Assembly (NCBI RefSeq): GCF_042666615.1
Contig: NZ_JBHTDD010000011.1
Coordinates: 1-64,000, forward strand
Source: KBS50 sp042666615
GTDB lineage: Bacteria > Actinomycetota > Actinomycetes > Mycobacteriales > Micromonosporaceae
Length of the DNA: 64,000 nucleotides
Direction: 5' to 3'
Below, one piece after another: positions 41,036 through 48,147 of this stretch; the first letter of the stretch is position 1, and each line of letters opens with the position of its first letter. The notes below the pieces were generated by a model. It made no database searches, had not been told where the DNA came from, and saw nothing but the letters and a program-made list of their open reading frames with translations. Position numbers and translations under genes: made by a program.

Positions 41036-42052
41036 ATGCGGTCGGTGGAGGATCTGGAGGACCGACTGTCGGCCCCCCGGGATGCCCTTGTTGACGATCT
41101 CCGCGAGCTCGGCGGCGACATCCTGGTCCTCGGCGCCGGCGGCAAGCTGGGGCCGAGCCTGATTCGGCAGGCGCTGCGGGGAGTGGCCGCGGCCGGCACC
41201 GGCGGCCGGGTCATAGCGGTGTCCAGGTTCTCCGAACCGGGGCTGGCCGGATCGTTGCGCGCCGCGGGCGCCGAGGTGGTCGAGGCCGACATCGCCGACG
41301 ACGCCGAGCTGGCCGCCCTGCCGGACGCCGCCAACGTCGTGTTCCTCGTCGGCTCGAAGTTTGGCACCTCCGGCCGGGAGCACGCGACCTGGGCCACGAA
41401 CACCTACCTTCCGGGCCGGGTGGCGCAGCGGTTCGCCGGCTCGCGGATGGTGGCCCTGTCCACCGGCAACGTCTACCCGCTGGTGCCGGTCGTCAGCGGC
41501 GGTTGCGTGGAGCGCACACCCGTGGGTCCGGTCGGCGAGTACGCCATGTCCTGCCTCGGGCGCGAGCGGATCCTCACCCACTTCACCCAGCGCGACGGCA
41601 CCCCCACCGCGCTCATCCGGCTCAACTACGCCGTCGAGATGCGCTACGGCGTCCTGGTCGATCTCGCCCGCGCGGTGCTGGCGGGGGATCCCATCGACGT
41701 CACCATGGGGCACGCCAACGTCGTCTGGCAGGGATACGCCAACGAGGTCACTCTGCGCGCCCTGCGGCACGCGGCGAACCCACCCTTCGTGCTCAACCTG
41801 ACCGGGCCCGAACTGGTCTCGATCCGCCAGGTCGCGACCGCGCTCGGGGACCGGCTGGGTCGTGACCCGATCCTCACCGGCACCGAGGCGCCCACCGCGC
41901 TGCTGTCCAACGCCCAGCTCTGTCACGGCCTGTTCGGCTACCCAGACGTGCCCTTGGCCGAACTGGTCGCGCTGACCGCGGACTGGGTCGCCGCCGGACT
42001 GCCCACCCACGGCAAGCCCACCAGCTTCCAGCGCCGCGACGGCAACTTCTAG
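41036..42052 (+). CDS. NAD-dependent epimerase/dehydratase-like protein (extended SDR)
   Basis: ATG 41036 follows GGGAGG (41021-41026). The 338-residue product has the SDR nucleotide site GDILVLGAGGKLGPSLIRQA, then VSRFSEPGLAGSLRAAGAEV, VEADIADDAELAALPDAANV (adenine-binding D-x-D) and a strand ending MVALSTGNVYPLVPVVSGGC with the catalytic Ser/Thr. The expected YxxxK reads YAMSC, so the Lys that lowers the Tyr pKa is missing, which sets this protein apart from typical epimerases. The substrate is probably a nucleotide-free sugar acid or lactone, judging by the neighbours. The aldolase gene follows after 12 nt. Confidence 0.85.
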   Translation: MRSVEDLEDRLSAPRDALVDDLRELGGDILVLGAGGKLGPSLIRQALRGVAAAGTGGRVIAVSRFSEPGLAGSLRAAGAEVVEADIADDAELAALPDAANVVFLVGSKFGTSGREHATWATNTYLPGRVAQRFAGSRMVALSTGNVYPLVPVVSGGCVERTPVGPVGEYAMSCLGRERILTHFTQRDGTPTALIRLNYAVEMRYGVLVDLARAVLAGDPIDVTMGHANVVWQGYANEVTLRALRHAANPPFVLNLTGPELVSIRQVATALGDRLGRDPILTGTEAPTALLSNAQLCHGLFGYPDVPLAELVALTADWVAAGLPTHGKPTSFQRRDGNF

Positions 42053-42064
42053 GGAGACGACGCG

Positions 42065-43126
42065 TTGACTGCTTCAGTGACCGGTGCCACGGACCATGCC
42101 TCGGCGTTGGAACGGTTCCGGCGCGGATGCGTGATCCCGGCGCACCCGCTCGCCCTCGACGCGCGGCGGCGCCTCGACGAACGGCGGCAACGAGCGCTGA
42201 CCCGCTACTACCTGGCCGCCGGTGCGGGTGGGATCGCGGTTGGCGTACACACCACGCAGTTCGCCATCCACGACCCGGCGGTCGGCCTGCTGGGGCCGGT
42301 GCTCGAACTGGCCGCCGAGACCGCGGCCGGAGCGGATCCGGTGCTGGTGGCCGGCGCCTGCGGCCCGACCAACCAGGCGGTGGCCGAGGCCGAATTGGCC
42401 GCCGCGCTCGGCTACCACCTCGTGTTGCTGTCGCCGGCGCCGGATCTGGACGAGGACCAGTTGATCGACCGGGTCCGGGCGGTCGGTCAGGTGCTTCCGG
42501 TGATTGGTTTCTACCTCCAGCCGGCCGTCGGCGGACGTCACCTGTCCCGCGAGTTCTGGGCTCGGCTCGCCAGCGTCGAGACGGTGGTGGGCATCAAGGT
42601 GGCGCCGTTCGACCGATACCGGACCCTGGACGTGCTGCACGGTGTGTGCGCCGCGGGTCGGGTTGGCGACCTGGCGCTCTACACCGGCAACGACGACCAC
42701 ATCCTGGCCGACCTGGTGGCGCCGCACCGGGTCGTGGTCGACGGGTCATCGGTCGAGGTGGAGTTCGTCGGAGGGCTGCTCGGCCAATGGGCGGTGTGGG
42801 TGCGTACCGCGGTGTCGTTGCTCGCCGAGGCCAGGCTGGCCCGCGATGGCGACGATGCCGCTCTGCGCCGGCTGCTGACTCTCGACGGTCACCTCACCGA
42901 CGCGAACGCCGCCATCTTCGATGCCGCCAACGGTTATCACGGCTGCATCCCCGGCATCCACGAGGTGCTGCGCCGGCAGGGGCTGCTGGCCGGCCGCTGG
43001 TGCCTGGATCCCGCCGAGGAGCTGTCCTCGGGGCAACTGGCGGAGCTGGACCGGATCCACCGGGCCTACCCCCACCTGCGGGACGACGATTTCGTGGCCG
43101 GCCATCTCGACGACTGGCTGCGCTGA
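42065..43126 (+). CDS. dihydrodipicolinate-synthase-like aldolase, copy 1
   Basis: A TTG at 42065, 7 nt after GGGAG, starts a 353-residue protein. The barrel shows RRQRALTRYYLAAGAGGIAV, VLVAGACGPTNQAVAEAELA, LGYHLVLLSPAPDLDEDQLI, VIGFYLQPAVGG with a Tyr at the DHDPS proton-relay position, and VVGIKVAPFDRYRTLDVL with Lys in the Schiff-base strand (GIK). The usual GTTGE motif is replaced by VGVHTTQF. It should cleave or form a pyruvate-type C-C bond via Lys. The C-terminal 60 residues exceed the usual DHDPS length. A paralogue lies at 45730. Confidence 0.82.
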   Translation: MTASVTGATDHASALERFRRGCVIPAHPLALDARRRLDERRQRALTRYYLAAGAGGIAVGVHTTQFAIHDPAVGLLGPVLELAAETAAGADPVLVAGACGPTNQAVAEAELAAALGYHLVLLSPAPDLDEDQLIDRVRAVGQVLPVIGFYLQPAVGGRHLSREFWARLASVETVVGIKVAPFDRYRTLDVLHGVCAAGRVGDLALYTGNDDHILADLVAPHRVVVDGSSVEVEFVGGLLGQWAVWVRTAVSLLAEARLARDGDDAALRRLLTLDGHLTDANAAIFDAANGYHGCIPGIHEVLRRQGLLAGRWCLDPAEELSSGQLAELDRIHRAYPHLRDDDFVAGHLDDWLR

Positions 43127-43133
43127 CGGGTCA

Positions 43134-43268
43134 CGGTCACCCGGGTCGTTGACTGGGTCGCGGTCACCCGAGGCCCTGACTGGGCCGTCGCGGTCACCCG
43201 AGGTCCTGACTGGGCCGCGGTCGCGGTCACCCGGGGCCGCTGACGGGATCGCGGCCAGCCGAGGTCAC
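43134..43268. repeat. tandem imperfect repeats of 27-33 bp
   Basis: Four full and one partial copies, each opening CGGTCACCCG (43134, 43161, 43191, 43224; partial CGGCCAGCCG at 43252) and followed by (A/G)GG(T/C)CNTGACTGGG(C/T)CG. They fill the convergent gap between the aldolase and the regulator genes, touching the last bases of the regulator. Copies differ by point changes and 3-6-nt length changes. The role is unknown; a termination or recombination-prone spacer is possible. Confidence 0.8.
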
Positions 43269-44479
43269 AGGGTCAGCCGGTAGAGGGTCAACGGGCGTCC
43301 GCTGCCGCCCGAGGCGAGGTTGCCGGTGCGCTCGGCGAGACCGGCCAGTTCCAGCCGGTGCAGCATCCGGCGGGCCGTGCGTTGGGCGATGGTGAGATGT
43401 CGGGCCACGTCGCGGCTGGTCAGCGGCTCGACTCCGGTGGCGTCGCGGACCTGACGCAGCCGCAGCAGCGTGGGCACGGACAACCCGACGCGTTGGGCGA
43501 TGACGGCGAGATTCTGCTCCCGCGCCGGCGGCATCGGCACCGTGGCGTCCAACACGATGTCCGTGTCCCCGCGGAGCGCGAGCACGGCCGCCGTCGGGCC
43601 GATCCGCCGGGCCCGGCTCAGCGCCCGACGGGCGAGGTTCTCCGCCTCGGCCGCGCTGTTGCCGAGCCCGAAGCCGATCCGCACGGTGTCGTACCGGTCG
43701 ACGAGGCGTCGCAGCATCGGCAGGGTGGTGAAGCCGGCAGTGGCCTCGTGCAACGGCCCTCGGGTGGTGACGATCAGGTGCGTGCCGTGGGCGAACCCCG
43801 CGAGCGTGCCGCCGAGGGCGGCCACCTCCCGCAGCAACCCGTCGGCATCGGGCAGCTCGACGAGACCGAGCGCGATCTGCGCGTCCTCCTGTGCCTGGCT
43901 GCTGGCCTGCAGCATGAGCTGACGCAGTGCTGTGCGCACCGCGTGGCTCGACGGCGCGAGCCGGAAGGCCGGCATCTCCTGCCTCAGGGCCTCGTGCACC
44001 GAACTCAAGCAGGTCACGGCGGTGGTGCCGGACCGTCGGTGGCGGCGGTGGAAGGCGATCAGGTCATCCGAACCGAGCCCGCTGCGGTATGGCAGGACGC
44101 GAACCCGGTCGACCGGCAACCCCGCATCCGCGAAGGTCGTCGTGACGTCGCCGACGGCTACCGTGTCGATCGAGATCCGGGTCACGTCGTGGCCCTCGTG
44201 CAGCAGCCGTACGGCGGCCTGGAGCAGGGTCGCCCCGGTGTAGTCCACGAACACCGCCGGTCGGCTCAGCACATCGGCCTCCCGGGCCAGCGTGTACGGC
44301 ACCACACCAGTGAACAGCCAGGCCACGAGTTGGCCCGCGTGCGCCTCGACGATCGCGGGCGCCTGCGTCTCATGGTCGTAGTCCAGCCGTCGCGCGATGA
44401 TCCCCGGCTGTTCCTCGCAGGTGTCCGCGACCTCGTCGACCAGGTCATGCGGACCGACGATCCCGATCTCGATGGACAC
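43265..44479 (-). CDS. transcriptional regulator of the catabolic cluster (novel architecture)
   Basis: GTG 44479 after an AGGAGG-like site opens MSIEIGIVGPHDLVDEVADT. The N-terminal 170 residues resemble a Rossmann-like sensor (VAWLFTGVVPYTLAREADVL, PAVFVDYTGATLLQAAVRLL). The middle (about 200-300) has a nucleotidyl-cyclase-like fold (TLAGFAHGTHLIVTTRGPLH, YDTVRIGFGLGNSAAEAENL). The last 90 residues carry a helix-turn-helix (AREQNLAVIAQRVGLSVPTL-like) and a second wing (TSRDVARHLTIAQRTARRML). I do not know a named family. It is divergent from the aminotransferase and is the only regulator within the cluster, so the shared TTACGG-N6-CCGNTA sites are probably its operators. Confidence 0.75.
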   Translation of the reverse strand: MSIEIGIVGPHDLVDEVADTCEEQPGIIARRLDYDHETQAPAIVEAHAGQLVAWLFTGVVPYTLAREADVLSRPAVFVDYTGATLLQAAVRLLHEGHDVTRISIDTVAVGDVTTTFADAGLPVDRVRVLPYRSGLGSDDLIAFHRRHRRSGTTAVTCLSSVHEALRQEMPAFRLAPSSHAVRTALRQLMLQASSQAQEDAQIALGLVELPDADGLLREVAALGGTLAGFAHGTHLIVTTRGPLHEATAGFTTLPMLRRLVDRYDTVRIGFGLGNSAAEAENLARRALSRARRIGPTAAVLALRGDTDIVLDATVPMPPAREQNLAVIAQRVGLSVPTLLRLRQVRDATGVEPLTSRDVARHLTIAQRTARRMLHRLELAGLAERTGNLASGGSGRPLTLYRLTL

Positions 44480-44518
44480 CGAAGCCTCCTGTGGGGTTGC
44501 GTGACCGACAGCCTACTA

Positions 44519-44536
44519 TTACGGTCAGGGCCGGTA
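44519..44536 (+). promoter_or_regulatory. regulon operator between the regulator and aminotransferase genes
   Basis: TTACGGTCAGGGCCGGTA matches the site at 40999 in 16 of 18 positions. TACGGT inside it could be the -10 with TTGCGT (44497-44502) as -35. It lies 25 bp before the aminotransferase start and 40 bp before the regulator start. Confidence 0.65.
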
Positions 44537-44560
44537 TTCGCAATCGCTGGGGAGGGGTGC

Positions 44561-45733
44561 GTGTCGTATCCCAGCATGGCCGATTCCACCGGCCGGACAC
44601 TTGGCCCGGAAGAGATCGCGGCGGTCACCCGGGTCCTCCAGTCGGGCATGCTCAGCTCCGTCTGGGGCACCGAGGTCCGGGCGCTGGAACGGGAGATGGC
44701 CGAGTGCTTCGGGGTGTCCCACGCGGTCGCGTGCAGTTCCGGCACCGCGGCCCTCCACCTGGCGGTCGCGGCCGTCGCCCCCGAGCCCGGTGACGAGATC
44801 ATCACCTCACCGATCAGCGACTTCGGGACGGTCGCCCCGATCCTCGCACAGAACGCCGTCCCGGTCTTCGCCGACGTGGATCCGACCACCGGAAACCTCG
44901 ACCCCGCCGCGGTGGCCGCGGCGATCGGCCCGCGGACCCGCGCGATCCTGGCCGTCCACCTGTTCGGCGCCGCCGCCGACCTGCGTGCCGTCGCGCACTC
45001 GGCGGGCATCCCGCTCATCGAGGACTGCGCCCAGGCCTGGCTCACCCGTTATCCAGACGGCCAACTCGTCGGCACCGCAGGCGCCGTGGGCTGCTTCAGC
45101 CTCCAACAGTGGAAGCACATCACCTGCGGGGACGGTGGACTGGTCATCACCGCGGACGGGACCCTTGCCCGCCGGATGCGGCTGTTCGCCGACAAGGGCT
45201 GGCCGCGTGACGGTGCCCGCCGGCACGAAGCCCTCGGGCTCAACTACCGGATGACCGAACTCGCCGGCGCCGTCGCCCGAGCGCAACTGGCCAAACTGCC
45301 GGACGTGCTGGCGGCGCGGCGCCGGACCGCTGGCCGGCTCGTCGCCGCCCTGGAAGATCTTCCCGGCGTGCGACTGCCGGTCGACATCCCGAGCCACGCC
45401 TGGTGGCTGTTCCCGATCGTCCTCGATCCGCCACTGTCCAACCAGGATGTCGCCGGGAAGCTCGCGGCCGCCGGGGTGCCGGCCCGCGCCGGCTATCTCG
45501 ACGAGCCGTTGCACTGCGCGCCCGCGCTGACCGACACGCCGGTGTACGGCACCTCGCGGTATCCACTGACGGTGCCGCCCGCCGATCGCCTCCCGACCTA
45601 CGGCTGGGGGACGTTACCGAGGGCGGAACGGTTGCTGCGCCAGACGCTGGTGGTCATCGACTGGAACGAGCGGTACACCGACGCGCACGTCGACGAGATA
45701 GCCCGGGCCGTACGGGCCGCGGTGGCGTCGTGA
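44561..45733 (+). CDS. DegT/DnrJ/EryC1/StrS-family PLP aminotransferase
   Basis: GTG 44561 follows GGAGGGG. The 390-residue enzyme transfers an amino group to a keto-sugar or keto-polyol (or removes it in the catabolic direction). Motifs: MLSSVWGTEVRALEREMAEC, HAVACSSGTAALHLAVAAVA (PLP phosphate loop), DEIITSPISDFGTVAPILAQ, ILAVHLFGAAADLRAVAHSA, IPLIEDCAQAW (PLP-stacking Asp) and FSLQQWKHITCGDGGLVITA with the Schiff-base Lys (QQWKH). The end (NERYTDAHVDEIARAVRAAV) is canonical. It begins a four-gene operon whose members overlap at their stop and start codons. Confidence 0.93.
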   Translation: MSYPSMADSTGRTLGPEEIAAVTRVLQSGMLSSVWGTEVRALEREMAECFGVSHAVACSSGTAALHLAVAAVAPEPGDEIITSPISDFGTVAPILAQNAVPVFADVDPTTGNLDPAAVAAAIGPRTRAILAVHLFGAAADLRAVAHSAGIPLIEDCAQAWLTRYPDGQLVGTAGAVGCFSLQQWKHITCGDGGLVITADGTLARRMRLFADKGWPRDGARRHEALGLNYRMTELAGAVARAQLAKLPDVLAARRRTAGRLVAALEDLPGVRLPVDIPSHAWWLFPIVLDPPLSNQDVAGKLAAAGVPARAGYLDEPLHCAPALTDTPVYGTSRYPLTVPPADRLPTYGWGTLPRAERLLRQTLVVIDWNERYTDAHVDEIARAVRAAVAS

Positions 45734-46626
45734 TCGACGCCCGCGCGGTGGCGTTGCGTGACCGGCTCCGCTGGCGGCTCGTCGCGGCGGCGGCCACACC
45801 GAGCACGGCGACCGGAACCGTCGTCCCGACGGTCGTCGGAGCGTACCTGCGCCGGCTGGTCGCCGACGGGGCGGACGCGCTCGCGGTGCTCGCCCACACC
45901 GGACGCGGTCCGTTCCTCGCCGAGCCGTTGCGCGCCGACATCATCCGGCAGGCGGTCCGCACCGGGGTCCCGGTCGTCGTCGGGGTGGGCGGCCGAGCAG
46001 GGGAGCGGACCGAGGAGGTGGCCGGGCAGGCCGTCCAGGCAGCCGAGCTCGGTGCCGCGGGTGTGCTGGTGTTCCCCGAGACCGATGATCCGATCCGCCA
46101 TCACGAGGCGGTGTGGCGAGCCGCCGGCCTCCCGATGCTGGCCTTCGACCTCTACCTACGTCCGTATCCGGCCGACGTGGTCACCCGTCTGCTGGACCAC
46201 CCGGGAGTGGCCGGGGTGAAGGTTGCCCGGCTGCACGATGCGGTGGCCTGCCAGCGCGTCCTGTCCGCCGCGAACCGGGCCGGCCGGCTGGCGGTCACCG
46301 GCGAGGACCGCATGTTCGGGCCGTCCCTGATGTGGGGGGCGCAGGCGGCCCTCGTCGGCCTCGCCGCCGCCGCCGTGCCCGTCACGGCCGCGGTGCTGCG
46401 GGCGTTCGCGGACAAGGAGTACGCGGAGTTCGTGACCGCCTCGGAACGGCTGGACCGGCTCGCTGGAGTGACGTTCACGGATCCGATGGACGGCTATGTG
46501 CAGCGGATGCTCTGGATCGCGGCCGCGGAGCAGCGCATCCCGGACCGGTACGCGGTGGATCCCTTCGGTCCGACGCTGCCCGCCGACGATCGCGAGCGGG
46601 TGTTGCGCGTGTTGGCGGCACTGTGA
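45730..46626 (+). CDS. dihydrodipicolinate-synthase-like aldolase, copy 2
   Basis: GTG 45730 overlaps the aminotransferase stop (GTGA). The 298-residue barrel shows TGTVVPTVVGAYLRRLVADG, ADALAVLAHTGRGPFLAEPL (HTGRG where GTTGE is usual), VPVVVGVGGRAGERTEEVAG, MLAFDLYLRPYPADVVTRLL (Tyr) and GVAGVKVARLHDAVACQRVL with the expected Schiff-base Lys (GVK). It is a distant paralogue of the protein at 42065. Two different aldolases in one gene set suggest either two cleavage steps or a heteromer. Confidence 0.82.
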   Translation: MIDARAVALRDRLRWRLVAAAATPSTATGTVVPTVVGAYLRRLVADGADALAVLAHTGRGPFLAEPLRADIIRQAVRTGVPVVVGVGGRAGERTEEVAGQAVQAAELGAAGVLVFPETDDPIRHHEAVWRAAGLPMLAFDLYLRPYPADVVTRLLDHPGVAGVKVARLHDAVACQRVLSAANRAGRLAVTGEDRMFGPSLMWGAQAALVGLAAAAVPVTAAVLRAFADKEYAEFVTASERLDRLAGVTFTDPMDGYVQRMLWIAAAEQRIPDRYAVDPFGPTLPADDRERVLRVLAAL

Positions 46627-47369
46627 GCGGCAACCCGTTCAGCGCAGCCAGCCTGCCGGCGATCACCCTGGACGTCGATGTCCTCATCGGCCGATACCCG
46701 GATCGACCGGGACCGACCGGCACACCCGGCCAGGTGGCGGAGGTGTTGCGGACGAACGGCATCGGCGGGGCGGCGGTCGCCAGCCTGCGGGCGGCCCTGT
46801 TCGACGTGGTCACCGGCAACGACGAGGTGACCGGACTCGACAGCCCGGCGGTGCTGCCGGTCGGCGTGGTGGATCTACGCGATCCACTGGGTGCCGAGCG
46901 TGAGATCGTCCGGCTCACCGACCGCGGTGTCCGGGCCGTTCGCCTGTTTCCGGACGAACAGGGAGTGGCGGCCGACTATCCGGCCGTGCGGCATGTCGCC
47001 CGGCGAGCGACCGAAGCCGGCCTCGTGTTGCTCGCCGGTGGGGACGTACGCCAGTTCTGGCGCCCGTTGGCCGGCGCCACGGTTGTCTTCCTCGACACGC
47101 ACTTCTACCACCTGGGGGACTTTGTCGTGGCGGCCCGCGACGAGCCTGGCTTCCATACCTCGACGCGTCTGCTCAACTCGCCCGACGCGATCGAGCTCGT
47201 CGCCGCCGAACTTGGCGTCAACCGGATGCTCTACGGCTCCCGTACGCCCTTCTACGAAGCCGCGGTGCCACGGCTGCGGCTGGCCCGTTCGGGGCTCGAT
47301 CCGGCGGGGGTGACCGCCGTGGCGGGTGGCAACGCGCGCCGCATCCTGGGTGATCCGCGTGATCATTGA
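46623..47369 (+). CDS. amidohydrolase-like TIM-barrel protein lacking the metal motif
   Basis: GTG 46623 overlaps the previous stop. The 248-residue protein resembles PF04909-type amidohydrolases: AEVLRTNGIGGAAVASLRAA, REIVRLTDRGVRAVRLFPDE, LVLLAGGDVRQFWRPLAGAT, NRMLYGSRTPFYEAAVPRLR and VAGGNARRILGD. The N-terminal DxHxH of the family is replaced by LDVDVLIGRYPD, and TRTP/GSDxP at the end reads GSRTP, so metal-dependent hydrolysis is doubtful. It could be an inactive partner of the next protein, with which it overlaps by 20 nt. Confidence 0.75.
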   Translation: MSGNPFSAASLPAITLDVDVLIGRYPDRPGPTGTPGQVAEVLRTNGIGGAAVASLRAALFDVVTGNDEVTGLDSPAVLPVGVVDLRDPLGAEREIVRLTDRGVRAVRLFPDEQGVAADYPAVRHVARRATEAGLVLLAGGDVRQFWRPLAGATVVFLDTHFYHLGDFVVAARDEPGFHTSTRLLNSPDAIELVAAELGVNRMLYGSRTPFYEAAVPRLRLARSGLDPAGVTAVAGGNARRILGDPRDH

Positions 47370-48147
47370 CGTCCACGCGCACTGGGGTCCGTGGTTCTTC
47401 ACGATGGACGTGGGCGCGGCCGCCACCAACCTCGCCGTCATGGACCGGTACGGCATCGACCTCGCGATCGTCTCGGCGACCGAAGCGATCGTCTACGACC
47501 CGGAGCGCGGGAACCGGGCGATGGCGGACGTGCTCGGGCGCACCGACCGGATGCTCGGCTACCTGGCGATCAACCCGCGTCGACTCGCACAGGCCGAACG
47601 GGATCTCGCGGAGCTGCTACCCACCGGACGGTTCGTTGGCGTCAAGATCCATACCGAGTACACAGGATCACCGATCGCATCGCCGCAGACCCGGGAGGCA
47701 CTGGCTCTCGCCGCCGAACACAACCTGCCGGCACTCGTGCATACCTGGGGAGCGACGCCGTTGGACCTGGCGCAGGCGTGTTCCGACCTGCCCCGGTTGC
47801 GAGCCATTGCGGGGCACATGGGCGCGGACGGCTGGCGACACGCGGTCGACGCGGCCAACTCGGTCGACCGGCTATGGCTCGAGCCGTGTTTCTCCCACAC
47901 CGAGGCCGGCCGGTTCGCCGCCGTGGCCGCCTCGGTGGACACCCGACGCCTGCTGTTCGGGACCGACGCGACGTTGATCGATCCCGCGGCGGCGTATGGC
48001 GCGGTCCTGGCCGCCGATCTCAGCGACGAGGTGGCCGAACGGGTGGCCTGGCGCAACGCCGCCGATCTGTTCGGCCTCCGGGTGCGCCCGGCGGGGCCTG
48101 CCCAGGCTGGCCGGGCGGCGGCCGGGTCAAGCGGGTCGGTCAGGTGA
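47350..48147 (+). CDS. amidohydrolase (PF04909-type)
   Basis: The start is GTG 47350 or GTG 47359; both lie inside the previous gene. The metal site motif VIIDVHAHWGPWFFTMDVGA (DxHxH) opens the barrel. MDRYGIDLAIVSATEAIVYD, FVGVKIHTEYTGSPIASPQT, LPALVHTWGATPLDLAQACS (HTW), RAIAGHMGADGWRHAVDAAN (GH) and LLFGTDATLIDPAAAYGAVL (GTD, catalytic Asp) follow. Members hydrolyse lactones or decarboxylate keto acids, which would fit a lactonase step in sugar-acid catabolism. Its 3' end overlaps the convergent serine hydrolase gene by 8 nt. Confidence 0.88.
   Translation: MIRVIIDVHAHWGPWFFTMDVGAAATNLAVMDRYGIDLAIVSATEAIVYDPERGNRAMADVLGRTDRMLGYLAINPRRLAQAERDLAELLPTGRFVGVKIHTEYTGSPIASPQTREALALAAEHNLPALVHTWGATPLDLAQACSDLPRLRAIAGHMGADGWRHAVDAANSVDRLWLEPCFSHTEAGRFAAVAASVDTRRLLFGTDATLIDPAAAYGAVLAADLSDEVAERVAWRNAADLFGLRVRPAGPAQAGRAAAGSSGSVR

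Noticed and set aside
43134..43268. CRISPR array
   Set aside because: Repeats are contiguous and vary in length, with no unique spacers and no cas genes.
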